Assembly (NCBI GenBank): GCA_907163375.1
Contig: CAJQUW010002208.1
Coordinates: 62,001 to 126,000 of the forward strand
Direction of reading: 5' to 3'
DNA: 64,000 nt
Source: Prostheceraeus crozeri
Taxonomy: Eukaryota > Platyhelminthes > Polycladida > Euryleptidae
Each line of letters begins with the position of its first letter. Position 1 is the stretch's first letter. The notes under the pieces are model-generated. The model ran no database searches. It saw only the letters and a list, made by a program, of their open reading frames with translations, and was not told the DNA's origin. Shown here in pieces: positions 35,191 to 46,831 of the stretch. Both the position numbers and the translations under genes were made by a program.

Positions 35191-35900
35191 ATCGGAGAAA
35201 AAATGCAAAAAAAATTAAGATTTAATGGATACACTACTAAGGATTTGAGCGTGTCTGATAGAAATACCCCAAAAAATAAAACTAGTAAAATCAACGATAA
35301 AAAAAGAATTTTGAAGCTACCGTTTATAAGCGACAGTCTTAATCGGGAAATTAATTACCGAATAAGAAAGCATAGGTTGAATGTCCGTCTCGTCAGTACG
35401 GGCAACAAAAAACTGCGCAATGTTTTGAAGAAAATTCAAAAAAAGTAAACAATGATTGTAGAATATGCAACAAGCTATCCCAAAATCATATCTGTGTGAC
35501 ATCGTGTGTTGTTCATCAATTCTCTTGTAGAAAATGTGGTGATAAATATATAGGTAAAACTGCCAGACCATTCTATGTTAGATACAATGAACACAGTCTC
35601 AGTATTCGTAATAAAAATGATCTAAGTGCTCTGTCTGAACACAGTAAGACCTGTCTTGTTAACGGTTCGATTGATGATTTTTATGTTGAATTTCTTCGCG
35701 GCTTAAATGATCCTGTTGAAACAAGCGTGGTGGAATCGCGATTAATCAAAAAGTGCCATCCTAAAATGAACAGACGTTATGAGACAAGCGGAGCTATACT
35801 GCTTATCTAATGAGCCAGTTTAGACACTGCCATTTTATTGCTGCCCTGCCTTGAGAAAGGGTCCCGAAACGTTGGCTGTGTGTATATATTTTTTATTCGG
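35191..35900 (+). mobile_element. Penelope-like element, 3' fragment with GIY-YIG domain
   Basis: The first part (35203-35448) carries LKLPFISDSLNREINYRIRKH, resembling the linker between reverse transcriptase and endonuclease in Penelope-like elements. The second part (about 35493-35810, another frame) is a GIY-YIG nuclease domain. It has VVHQFSCRKCGDKYIGKTARPF with the CxxC seen in this family, then VRYNEHS with the conserved Arg and Glu/His, and VVESRLI with the later Glu. The reverse transcriptase is missing, so the copy is 5'-truncated and inactive. A GAGAAAGGGTCCCGAAACG motif at 35851-35871 lies just downstream. Confidence 0.8.
35845..35874 (+). ncRNA. Hammerhead-like motif at the 3' end of the Penelope-like element
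   Basis: CCTTGAGAAAGGGTCCCGAAACG recalls the CUGANGA / short stem / GAAAC core of minimal hammerhead ribozymes, which are known from Penelope-like elements. GGG and CCC can form the short stem II; the CUGANGA part is imperfect. The second Penelope-like copy has a comparable word at 59265-59289. Activity is doubtful. Confidence 0.4.
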
Positions 35901-38900
35901 AATTATTTAACTTGCTGGCATTAAAATTACTCGAGAGAGAAAACAGATATTTTTCGCATTATTGATTCACTATGGTCCTCCCGCCATCACCCCTACCTTA
36001 TATAATGTCAATAAATCCAAAAATTGATCCACATATCGCTCTCCTTGCGTGTGATTAATCACGTAACTCTACAGAAGACTGACACAGATGCCGACAATTA
36101 TCACTAAAAATGCAGTACCAACCTCATGTGCGACCGTTTCGAAGTCTATGCATTTTACTCTATGAAATGATATCCCACTGTCTCAACCCGCGTGCATCTC
36201 TATTCAGTGTCTTTGTTTAGATAATAGATGCCGCAGGTTCCTTAAAACAATAGCGGCTTCAATTTTATGCAAGTTTCTCATGATTCTATCAAATTCTGGC
36301 AGTTGCAATTTCAGTCTAAAAAGCAGTCACATGCATCGGTTGTTTGATAATTTCTGGATTGAACGATACATAAAGGAAAACGCCACTGTCTGTCTGATGA
36401 AGGTGAGATTATTTTACAGTCTAATACTCATTTAACTTCGGATCTTGGGCAAATTTTATTGCATCGCATATACCTGAGAAAGCCGGTGACGATTTCCCAT
36501 AATAAATTGCAGCGTCAGATATTGACATTTGCTTTGACAAAATTTCAATTCCTCTATTCAAATGGGCAGGACATGTTACTCGTGACATCGAATTTTGCCT
36601 TAGAGGGACGCTTTAGAAAATATGCATCACGATTCAGAAGAACGTCAAGTTATTAATTGGCTTATGACTCGATGTACCAGGCTAAAACCATCTTAGTATG
36701 CAAAAACGTATCAAGTAATAAGTTAGAAAAAATGTTTTCGGTAATGCACTGCTGTCAATTGCGGTTAGCCGAGCAAATCCAGAAGTAATTAATTTTTATT
36801 AACGCATGATCAATGTCAAATTCTTTTTAGAGTGTTGCAGCTAATTCATATTTCTGATTGATCTTTTGTTATGTTTGCAGCATGCAAGACTCATGACACG
36901 TATTTGCTTCAACCGTCTTGCTTCACGTATTTGCTTCAATCGTCTTGCTTCACGTATTTGCTTCAATCGTCTTGCTTCACGTATTTGCTTCAACTTATCA
37001 TTCATTTGTCTTCATCAATGATATGACAAGATAAGAGAAAGATAACTTTATTCAATAAAAAAGTGTATATCAAAATGTATACACACCACATCAAATGAAA
37101 GAATGGAAATAGTCAATTGAAAAAATTTGTATATTGAGCAGTGTTCATATCAGACGCGTGGTAGAAGCCAAGAAGCTAAGATTTGACACAGCAAATCTCT
37201 GGAACTTGATGAGTGGCAAGATAGATGGAACAGCTATCTTTGAAACAGCCGTAATAGCTGATTGAGCCACACATTTTGTCTGTTTTATGACAAATAAGCA
37301 TTATATAACGCATATTGCGGAATGATTACGGACGCATATATTATGAACGAGAATACACTGGCTTTTCAAAAAGGAGGAAGCGCTCGTACATCTATTTCGT
37401 CGCACGATACAGGTCACCAAGATTTATGCACTTTCTTAAGTCAAATGAAAATTATATGTCACACTAGAATGCACTGCATATAGGAAGTGAAGAAGACGGT
37501 TTGCCTGCAATGACATCTGGTCCACATGAGGATACGTAGTAATTCTTCAGACATCCATCGAGCATGTTTGGAGAGCTACGTGAAATACATTATCCAGAGA
37601 CATGAACATCTTCTGCAGGACCTTCAACAAAAGTAACTGGGATATGTAGCCATGGTTAACCGCTATTCCGCATTAACTGAGTCACCATCATGGGATACCA
37701 TGATATCCTTTTCGTGGCATGTGGTGGCTATGCGCATTCCGATGCAGTATTTTCCAAAATGTTTTCACCAACCCTGCTGAGTGTCAGCGGCGGCTTGAGC
37801 TATCATGACAAAGTATTTTGTCGCATTCTCCACCATAAATCGACGTTCTCAGCCATAAGAAAGTTGCCGCTTTGTATCAACAAACTAAACTTTATTGTAG
37901 CATATGTCAAACTTTCGCTAGATTCCATTGCTTTTCTCTGATCATATTACTATGATATTAGGATCAAACTCAATTAGGATTTATTAAGTAGCAACTTATT
38001 CTGAAAACTACAGGGGAAACTGATTAAATTCGAGCATGCCTCATTCGTTATTATCCAAAACATCTCAGACTAATAGATAGCGAAAGCCGTGGATGACGAA
38101 TTAAATTCTTCATCTCATGCCTTGGACGAAAAGTACAAGTTAGCTTGTAGGTCAATAGCTCCCGCTAAAGTTGTCCTCAAACGATTATCGGCAGCTGATT
38201 CGACGGCAAACTGCTGATTGTCGGTTTAGTAAGATGTCTCGAGTCTTAGCAAGTTTGGTGACATCAGCTGTGTAGTGTGCTATAGTCTACATACTGTCAT
38301 AAGACAGAGTAAATTTAATTACAGGAAATGAGATTGAAATTGAATTTTGCTCGTCAAATCGGTAACAGTTTGTTAGCTACATGATAATATGCACTCTTCG
38401 AAATTGACAATCTATATGTGGCTCAAAACTTTATGCGTCGCTTTTTCAACTATTTATGAACATCGTTTTAAAAATTTTATGAGCAAGACCTGATAGAAAA
38501 GCATGAAGCCGCCTTTTAATGTCATATCTGGCGCATTACTTGCTGCTCCTTACCTTCGTAGACCGCAACCAACTTGATGATGGGTGTGCCAAGAAATCTC
38601 TAACAGGCTGCACTTTTCAGCTATGAAGCTAAACTTGCGGTGTCAACTCAGTCTCTAGTGACCGAGTTCAAGGTCAGCAAAGTTATGGTTCTGGAGATGC
38701 TGAAATTCTCTCCAGATGAGGCAATAAGGAGTGTCCATTGCTCCATGGAAACTGGTTTAAAATGGTCAGCTCTTTAAAGTTCAGAAATCGTAGAATCACG
38801 ATAAAGGCAAGTGGAGATTACTAGTAGGCCTAGAGTTCAGACGGGTAGATGAACGTTGGGTTGGCAGAAAAAAGGAGTGGTTGTCGGAAGGTAAAAGCGT

Positions 38901-39379
38901 TGGTAAGAGAGTTGGTAAAAGCGGAAGTGAGGCGTGCGTAGGAGGAAGTGTGGAAGGTAGAATGCAGCAAGCAACCTATAACAGCAAGGTGCATGGATGT
39001 GTTGGAGTGAGGCATAGAGGTAAATTATTTTGTCTGCTTGTTCAGGCCTACCGATGACTTTCCTCAATACTGATAGTCACGGCCAGAACTAGTCTCGAGG
39101 GGCAAGAAGATCGATTTTCCATTGAACGCAATTCAAATTCAAGCCTGAATTCCGAAGAGCTAGAACATTGATGCCACATTAAGCGCACATAGTCAGTAAA
39201 TTTAGATAGTGAAGAGTCGAACGGCGTGAATAGTATTTCCATTTGCCTTATTTATTACTGAGAAAAATTGAGTAAAGATAGATTCAAACTGACCGCTTAG
39301 GTTCGTGTGTTCGCTGATGCGAGCTACTTCTTGTTCGCCTGGCCAATCACACATGCCAAAGAGAGACGAATATCTATGT
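35901..39379. other. Non-coding sequence with one short tandem repeat
   Basis: No gene is recognised. The only structure noted is the 27-bp tandem array at 36897-36994. Confidence 0.5.
36897..36994. repeat. 27-bp tandem repeat, about 3.6 units
   Basis: CACGTATTTGCTTCAA(C/T)CG followed by TCTTGCTT repeats with starts at 36897, 36924, 36951 and 36978. Units are almost identical, suggesting recent slippage. Confidence 0.9.
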
Positions 39380-40070
39380 CAATATCTATTGCTACTATGA
39401 GTAACAAGTGTCATAGAAGGACCTTCTATGATAGTCCCGTGGAGAGACGAAATTCCTGATTTGGTCGACGTACGATCTGTTACCGACGTCAGTGAACTTG
39501 AAAGATGGAAAACAAAGGAGTATGACAGATGCGAATATGGAGAGAGAGGGACACTGCACCATAATCTGTGTGCTTGACCAGCCAGGCTCAGTGGTGGAAT
39601 GTACACTTGGAGGCACTAAATGCGGAAGTGCTGAAAATTCTACGCATGACAATAGGAAGAGCGTTGCAGAAGAACAAAAGCAAAGTATGCGGTGCGAAGA
39701 GTCACCAAAGAAGTGAAGCACAGTATCAAGTTCAAGTCGTATGAGTGTTGCAGAGGATGTGGCCGGTGGTTTCAAATTTCAGGCGGAGGTGGGAGTAGTG
39801 ACACAACTACGTCCAGATCTGGTCGTCCGGTCAACATCACAGGGAGTGTGCATGTTCGTGGAGCTGACAGTGCCGTGGGAGGATCGAATGAAAGAGGCGC
39901 ATGAGAGAAAGAGTCGATGGAAGAGTAGAAAAAGATGGAACCCCACCACTCACGTAAGCGAGTTTCGAGGTGGGGGTTCGAAACTCGCGGGTGGTCCTCG
40001 GCTGACGACGTTGTTGAGATGCATTCTGCTGAATGCTTTAGCGTTTGTTTTAATAATAGGCTCGCCATAA
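39380..40070 (+). pseudogene. Retroelement C-terminal fragment with PD-(D/E)xK-like block (fossil)
   Basis: Short pieces on the plus strand match the end of a retroelement protein family common in fish and marine invertebrates. The clearest is QLRPDLVVRS...CMFVELTVPWEDRMKEAHERK (about 39804-39910), in which the PD and the later Glu of VELTVPWE look like a PD-(D/E)xK nuclease core. Upstream, YTWRHN-type sequence is visible near 39600. No reverse transcriptase is present. The copy is broken. Family assignment beyond reverse-transcribing element is uncertain. Confidence 0.6.
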
Positions 40071-41164
40071 TTTCATTGAAACCATAAAATTATATCAAAT
40101 ATGTCGTGCACCATCAACGGCGGCGCTTGAGAGTTGTGATGAATTCCGTGCACTTAGAGACTTTTTTGACTGAATTTGGAGAAGAAAAGTTTCTGTTATT
40201 TGCATAATATTTAATAATATTTTTAAGCCGATGTGGCTTCATTAGTAAAGCTTCATCTTTGATGTCTTCGTTTGTCAACACGGTAATAATTAGACCTATT
40301 ATTTTTTGGACAAAAATTATGTTGTTTATACGTGTATTAGCTTATTCGGACGACCACTTTCAGTTTTTGCATTGTTCCAAAAAGTAACCCGACTATTGCG
40401 CACTTAGTTTGCAAATACGTCATTTTTGTTTTGCCACAATTATGATGATAATTCCTAATTTTCGTCATGTATACTTCTGCTTAATGAGCGGTTTTATATG
40501 GTCAACAACTCCGAACGACGGATGAATTGACGATGCTGATGATATAATTATATAGTATTTGCGAAATTAATTACAACCTTCGCAAATACCATATAATTAT
40601 CTGAGCGAAAGCAATAAAAGAACATAAAAGAGCATTAAATAAGATATCAATTACCACAGGCCTACAGAAAGGTCTAGTATATAGCATATAAATTAAAATT
40701 AATTAACGAATTTAAGCTGTAATACAATGTTGTGCAATTACTAGTGTTTCATTTTTTTAATTGATGTCATCAAAATTCCGAGACGCGACGAGATTTGACA
40801 TTCCCTCATTATCTCTTAATGCTCAAGATTTTGTACTTGATAAACCTGTCAATTCTTTAACATAAAAAGGTAGAAAGTATAAATTCATTATTCTTTGTAC
40901 TTATCTATGCAACAAAATCTCTCATGCCACAAAATAGCTGCCGATGTGCACAAAACAAATAAAAGAATATCTGGAAAAGGCTGCCATCGCTCTCAAATAG
41001 TGAATATGCTTAAGATGGTGCTCAGTCTAACTGGTGCGAGGTACCCTGTTGACGAGTAACAGCTTTAAGGTGTGAATCATCATCACCAGCGTTTTAAAAT
41101 GTGGATGATACAATGTCCCTCATGCAAACTTACTAGGACACCACGAAATATGTACATAGTAGCG
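40071..41164. other. Non-coding AT-rich sequence, nothing recognised
   Basis: No reading frame, RNA gene or repeat end supported. Confidence 0.5.
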
Positions 41165-41986
41165 CAGTGGTGGGCAACCAAGGTGGGATAGCTGGCCACA
41201 AGGAGTGGCCCGCGAAAAAGCTCGCGGGCCACCAATTTCAAGAGGCAGTAGTATAGGCTTAATATTCTTTTATTCCGTACCTTTAAGTGCACATATGGGC
41301 TGTTGTACCGCACGTACATATACAGTGGTCGCATTACATAACAAAGTTTTGCATGTGAATGTATACAGCAGTGTTGTACGCAACTAATTTGTTTAATATA
41401 AAGGAATCACAATTTACTTTCTACAATTCATGTGAGTATTGAAGAGCGATTATGACTATAACAAATCATGGAAGTTCTTCTTTTGTGTCATTAAACGGTT
41501 ATTTGACTTTTTGGTGATTTGACCGACATTACCTTGTTTCATCAAAAGACAACGGTCTGTAAGTGCAATGCAACTCTCAAAAATGAAATTCGCACAAGAC
41601 AAAATTGATTTTGCTACAATTATTGATCATGCTAAATGTACATACGTGCACATATGTCACCCAAACATATACGGCTTTTAAAAACCGTGCATGGGCTCTA
41701 CAAATGGTAACTCGCGCAGGTGATGACCATTTTGTACATATACGAGATGTTCATTACAAAAGGAGCATGGTTGGATAATTCAAATGTGAATTTTTGGGTC
41801 ATCATATTGCTCCTTTAGGTGTGAATTGATGCTTTTGCAAATTCTAAAGAGGATCCCTCACCCATAGATGTACCTCCCAAATGTTGAAATCGGAGTGAGT
41901 TATTTTTCACACCATCGATTCAAATAATGTCCGCGGGCCACTTTAAATATGAGAAGTAGTGGCGGGCCACGCGTTGCCCACCACTG
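41165..41986. mobile_element. hAT miniature element (822 bp) with perfect 8-bp TSD
   Basis: The left end begins CAGTGGTGGGCAACC and the right end, read inward, CAGTGGTGGGCAACG, the CAGTGG start being typical of hAT elements. TAGTAGCG flanks both sides exactly (41157-41164 and 41987-41994). A perfect hairpin GTGGCCCGCG / CGCGGGCCAC sits at 41205-41232, and CGCGGGCCAC-like words recur near the right end. No transposase is encoded; it must have been mobilised in trans. The intact duplication suggests a fairly recent insertion. Confidence 0.9.
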
Positions 41987-41994
41987 TAGTAGCG

Positions 41995-42693
41995 TTTACA
42001 TTTCAGAAATTATGAGAAGTTTTAAACAGCAAAAATGTCACATGCAGGAGTATCTTCTAACCACAAGGACACGTACCTGGATTGCTTTATCACATGGCCT
42101 ACGAAGGGTAATTTATAATCTACTCTTAGTTTTAATTCCTGATTAAAATTTCAGAAATATTTTGTATATTGAAATTAAATTAAATTGATTTGTTATAATA
42201 TTTACCAGAATATCGTTTGAGGTGATCTGATTGGACCACAGCGCAGGTGCTAACTTGGCAATGGCCTTGCTACTGATGTGATTTCATTGGGGAAATTACT
42301 TCATAAAAGTTCGTTTTAAGAATTTTTCGACATTCAGGAAGAGACAATGCTCATTAAAAATTCATGAATACTGCTTTTAGGACTTTTTATAATGTAAGGT
42401 TTACCACATCGATTTCAAAATTTCATTACTACCTGAGCACCTGTCGCTTTCCAGCAGTTGTCTCAAAAAGAAGACAAACTGACATGAATTGTCTGTTTCT
42501 TCATGCGGTAGAACTAACAGTTTGAGTCTCAAATTGAAAACAAAAATTATTTCAACAGACATGTTGTATGTTGTAGGGATTGAGATTAATACATGAACTT
42601 CTAATATCCGTCAATTCCCTTAAACTAAAAAAGTTGCATAAATAGAGGAATACATTATGAAAATTAGCGATTAACCGTGTTAAATCTCATTTA
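41995..42693. other. Non-coding sequence, nothing recognised
   Basis: AT-rich, no supported feature. Confidence 0.5.
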
Positions 42694-42864
42694 TTAATAA
42701 TTTAGCATAGTGAGAAGCTGAGTCATTCTGCCCTCGTCAAGGGTGCAGACGTAATCTGCTTCCTGTACATCAAATCTTGTCTGTGTAAACCAATCGATAT
42801 TTAAGGGAATTCTTTGTGTTTTTGGCACTACTTTTATTCTCAAACTACGCCATTTTCCTCTTGT
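42694..42864 (-). CDS. Possible terminal exon of an unknown host gene
   Basis: On the minus strand a pyrimidine-rich stretch ends in CTGCAG just before 42864. It is followed by 56 codons (TRGKWRSLRIKVVPKTQRIP... through DYVCTLDEGRMTQLLTMLNY) and a TAA, with AATAAA directly after the stop. Codon composition is more protein-like than the surrounding open frames, and acceptor, stop and polyadenylation signal occur in the right order. The frame is open upstream to 42918, so the acceptor is not forced. I recognise no domain. It could equally be part of a transposon protein or chance. Confidence 0.3.
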   Translation of the reverse strand, partial: TRGKWRSLRIKVVPKTQRIPLNIDWFTQTRFDVQEADYVCTLDEGRMTQLLTMLNY

Positions 42865-43498
42865 CTGCAGACAATCAACAGGTAAATGTCGAGAGCAGCA
42901 AAAGTTCTCAGGTGTCATTTTAGACTATTTTCTTCTGTTTCATGCACTGTTCCCAATCAAAGCTTTGTAAGAATTGAGAGAGAAAGGAGATGTATCAGTT
43001 AGTTATTTTTAGTGATTATAAGATTAAATCACTCACTGTCAAAAGTTTCAGCTCATTAATCCGTCTTACCAGTACTTATTCCCGATACGATATAACTTTC
43101 AGTGCAGCTAATGAGGCAAAGTTTTCCTTTTCAGATCTTCGTGTTCGAGCTTCAATCCCCCTACTTGTTTCCTTTGTCATTGCCTCTATCAATGAAGCTT
43201 ATGGATTTTGCTCTTTTATGATAAAGGTGGAGTAAGAGTAGCAGTTCTTTAGTGTGGGCGTAGTACGCGAATTCAAATAGTCTTGTCTAGACAAATATAT
43301 ATTTTCAGATGAAACGTGTTAAATGAAAATTTAAAGACAATGTTAAGGACAAATATCTAAGGACAATCTTTAAGAACAAATGAACACTATGGAAACTTTA
43401 AAATCAATCAGATTACGAGGAGCACTATTAAAGTTTTTAGCTTTATATAGAAAAAGTGATTGATGTTAAACAATAACATTTAGTTCTTTTACATTTGA
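42865..43498. other. Non-coding sequence, nothing recognised
   Basis: An 81-codon open frame at 42990-43235 has no recognisable motif. The right part may be 3' UTR of the mariner element. Confidence 0.45.
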
Positions 43499-44182
43499 TC
43501 ATAACTTTTCAAAATAAGCATCGTTGGCGGCAATGTATTTGTCCATCCGCCGAAACCAGCCACTGAAACAATTGCAATACTCAGAAAGATCCAGTTTTAG
43601 CACTTCATCCATGTAGGCTTGAACAGCGTCCTCTTTGGTAGGAAAAGGAATAATGCGCATTGCTGACTTCACCTTGGGGAACAAAAACAAATCGGCTGGT
43701 GACAAATCCGGGCTGTAGGGAGGCTGGGGGAGAAGATGGACATTGTTTTCAGCCAAAAAAGCCATTGTTTGAGCTTACTTGTTGGGCCGTTGCGTTGTCA
43801 TGGTGGAGGAGCATTTCTCGTGCTCTTGTCCTTGACCAATTTTATCGGACATTATCCAGTAACTTTGGAAGACCAACACTGCAATACCATGAGAAATTAA
43901 CAGTTCTTTGCTCTTCCAGTACCGATTTTGAAACATGGCCACTAGAGGAAAAGAAAGTGAGGACAATTTGCTTGCCGCAGCTTCGAACTCTGCGAAACTT
44001 GACAGGAAGTTCATCGCCAGGGAACAACCAGATTCGTGACTGCTGCTTCTTTCCCGGCTCGAACTGGTAAATTCAAGTTTCTTCACCGGCTACAACATTG
44101 GCTAACTCTCTCGCGCTTCCATGAAACCAGTCTTGTACTCATAGTAAATCGTGGCACGGAAATCACGTCTGGTCAACTCCAT
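43499..44182 (-). pseudogene. Mariner transposase, internally deleted and frameshifted
   Basis: On the minus strand the ATG at 44180-44182 opens MELTRRDFRATIYYEYKTGF, the usual start of a mariner transposase. After a gap in similarity follow SHESG..., KFRRVRSCGKQIVLTFFSSSG, QRTVNFSWYCSV (about 43860-44030), then LLHHDNATAQQ with the second catalytic Asp (about 43795). The last piece is in one frame, MAFLAENNVHLLPQPPYSPDLSPADLFLFPKVK to YFEKL and stop at 43499. It carries the third Asp (DD34D pattern). Total coding length is about 680 bases against about 1035 for a full protein, so roughly a third is missing, including much of the DNA-binding region. Several frame changes occur. Terminal repeats were not identified. 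Confidence 0.85.
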
Positions 44183-46456
44183 GATGAAAGAGAGTGACTG
44201 CGGTGAAGAGAGACAATGGTTGTCGGTGTACTGACTAATGTTCAGCATTCATGTGAAAAATCGCGTCCTTTGGCCATGAAATGCATTCGATCAATCTGTA
44301 ACTGATTGTTTAATTAAGATATATGCTATAGTTCACGGAAATAAACTTGTGTGACTATCAAATTATGGGAAATGGTCAAGGCTAAAAACAGTAGTAGCCT
44401 CCGTACTTAAGCTTTAATACCAGCTAGATGACTTGATTCAGGCATCTTACAATGCCTCATACGAATGGTCAAGTATTCACTTGATGAACTGTGTGCTCAG
44501 CATTGCACTTTAATACATAGGAGTGATGGTCCTTTACTATCCGTCATTTGTGTTGAATGTTTGAATCATATTATATTGCAATGGCTGGTAATTATGTGAA
44601 TACGTTCATGTGCTATATAACAAGAAAAATTTATAGATTCCGAACTCAAGGCACGTAGACATTTACTTCCTTTGAATATATCAATAACACTAAAAAATGA
44701 AATATCACAATTTCATTTTTTTAAAATTATCTAAGTCGAATATTTGATGGTATTGTGTTCAAGACTTAAGCTGGATAATTTATACGAATTCTTATATCTT
44801 TAACTTCCTATATAGACTGCTGAATACCTCTTTAGACTCAACTCTTTCCGATATTATCGTTTTGTAGCCTGGATTTACTCATTATACATCCTATTTTCAA
44901 AATATGATGTAGCTATTTCAAATGATTTATCAAACCTTTTTCCAGACAATAACTTTGAAATAAAATCGAAATTAATCGAACGCCTAATTCGAGCATATTA
45001 CTGTCAAATACTTCACTTGAATGAAATGAATGTAACTCAAGCAATTCAATGCATTTTTGCACGATTACAACGACTTTGTAATTAATTTTTTGATAGTTGA
45101 ATAAACAACAATAATGTGACTTCCATAAAATGACATATTATAGTATTACTGAATAGTAGGTGCATTTTCATGTTCGTGGAGTAGTCAGTTTGCGTGCACT
45201 TTATGCACTTGAAGATCTTTGCGTACTTTGCGCAGTTTATGTGATTTATAAACGTCTGCACCTGCAATTTTATAATATTTATTTTGGTCCTCATTCATAT
45301 AAAAAAACATAAACATTGCATGGATTAAAGAGCGAGACAGACTGACGTTTCTCGTTCAGATAAGGTCTGCAATGTGTATATTTTTATAAAAATTAATCTT
45401 GCATCAGTATAACATTACGTAAAACTTGGCGATCAAAAAGTGAGCTATAGTTAAGATCCATTTCTACTCCGCTCCGCCTTCCTATCTGATCTCCGACAGA
45501 ATCTCAGTCATTAGTTGGGGTGGGACAAATGTGTTGGCAATGAAGTGGGTTGTCGGGAAAAGATGGGAGAGTTCGTCCTGTGCGCTCGTTTGTCATGTAT
45601 AGTGTACTTGTCACGTGCACCGTGAAACTTCAGTCAAGGCTTCGCTACTAACTTTGAAATGTGAGCAAGATGAAGTGATATTTCTGTGAGATTACAGCGG
45701 AAGTTAATAATACAGTTCCAATCAAAACAATATTTCTGTCTCCAGGGTATCTGTATTTATCGCATCTATTCTCGTCATAATCTGGTTCAAACATTGATTT
45801 CAATAATTGTCCTCTGTTTATTATTTGTGTTAATAACTCACTTGAACAGAAGAGAAAGCAGAGTGGAATCTGTAAGCAAGAATTTGATGTTCGGATTATC
45901 ATGGAAATATGAATTTGTTTCGCATCTGTAGTTCAATGATAATTGAAAATATCTGAGGAACTTTGTTCAATAAATTCTGTCGAGACCAAAACTACATGTA
46001 GATTTCGTTCTCCAAAGAGGTCCAGGCGAGGATTTGTTTCTTATTGTTAGTGTAGAGCTTGAGAATAAGAGTAATCATAAATATCGCAAAGTGCCAGTTT
46101 GCCTGGGCAGAGAATAGAAAGATGTCCTCAGACTTGAACAATTTAAGCAAGAAATTTGCTTGGCAGCCGAATACGCTGCGTTTTGCTCTACAAGGGCTTG
46201 TCAGTTATTTTCTATTATATAAAGAACAATGGTCTATTGAAACGCGTCGTGTCTTTACTTTATTCCTGATTTCAGAAAGTATTGAAGAAGTGTCTTTATG
46301 CTATATCTTCAAATTTTCTTGTCTTGAGCACGATCATATTGAAATCGCTGTCAAGGTAGAGATAGAGACTACATGGAAGCTTCGAGATCGAAACTCTGTC
46401 TGTTATAATAAAAAAGCAATAAATAACATTTCTGCATTTTTATGTCTTCAGATACA
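44183..46456. other. Non-coding sequence, one unrecognised open frame
   Basis: An open frame runs from an ATG at 46123 to 46472, but it ends inside SINE copy B and has no motif I can name. The rest is AT-rich with nothing supported. Confidence 0.45.
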
Positions 46457-46646
46457 ATTAACAGCAGACTGAAATGAAGTAAACGATAGATCAAATCGCC
46501 ATGCAAAACAAGTGCGGCTGGCAGGATTCGAACCTACGACCGCGGACCTCTGCTCTACCAGCTGAGCTTCGAGCCGCTTACATTCGATTACATACGTGTC
46601 AATTGGCAGGATTAGACCCACACCATCATCACGCATCAGTTGTCAT
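46457..46646 (-). repeat. tRNA-containing SINE, copy B (anticodon arm deleted)
   Basis: Reverse complement of this interval aligns to SINE copy A (12910-13095). It has GACAACTGATG, a B-box-like GGGTCTAATCC (46609-46619), CCTGCCAATT, a tRNA-like GCGGCTCGAAGCTCAGCTGG, the B box GGTTCGAATCC, and the tail TTTTGCATGGC. The stretch between the D arm and T arm is about eight bases short, removing most of the anticodon arm. It therefore cannot be a functional tRNA gene, which supports the SINE interpretation for both. Confidence 0.7.
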
Positions 46647-46831
46647 AGCATGGATGATGCATACACTTTGCACTCTTTGTCTATAGCAGTTTTGGATGAG
46701 GAGTTTGAAGAAGGAACAATGGTAGTCTGACAAATTTGGGAAGTGAAATGAAAATATAGGAATAGAAATTTCGCATTCATGAGTTAAAGTTTGAATTTTG
46801 TTTAGAGCGGGTAAGCCAACTTGATTATAAC

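Noticed and set aside
36897-36994. Short regularly spaced repeats as a CRISPR array
   Set aside because: Units are contiguous without spacers, and the genome is eukaryotic.
46059-46472. A 137-codon open frame as a gene
   Set aside because: The first ATG is well inside, the frame ends within a SINE copy, and no domain is recognisable.
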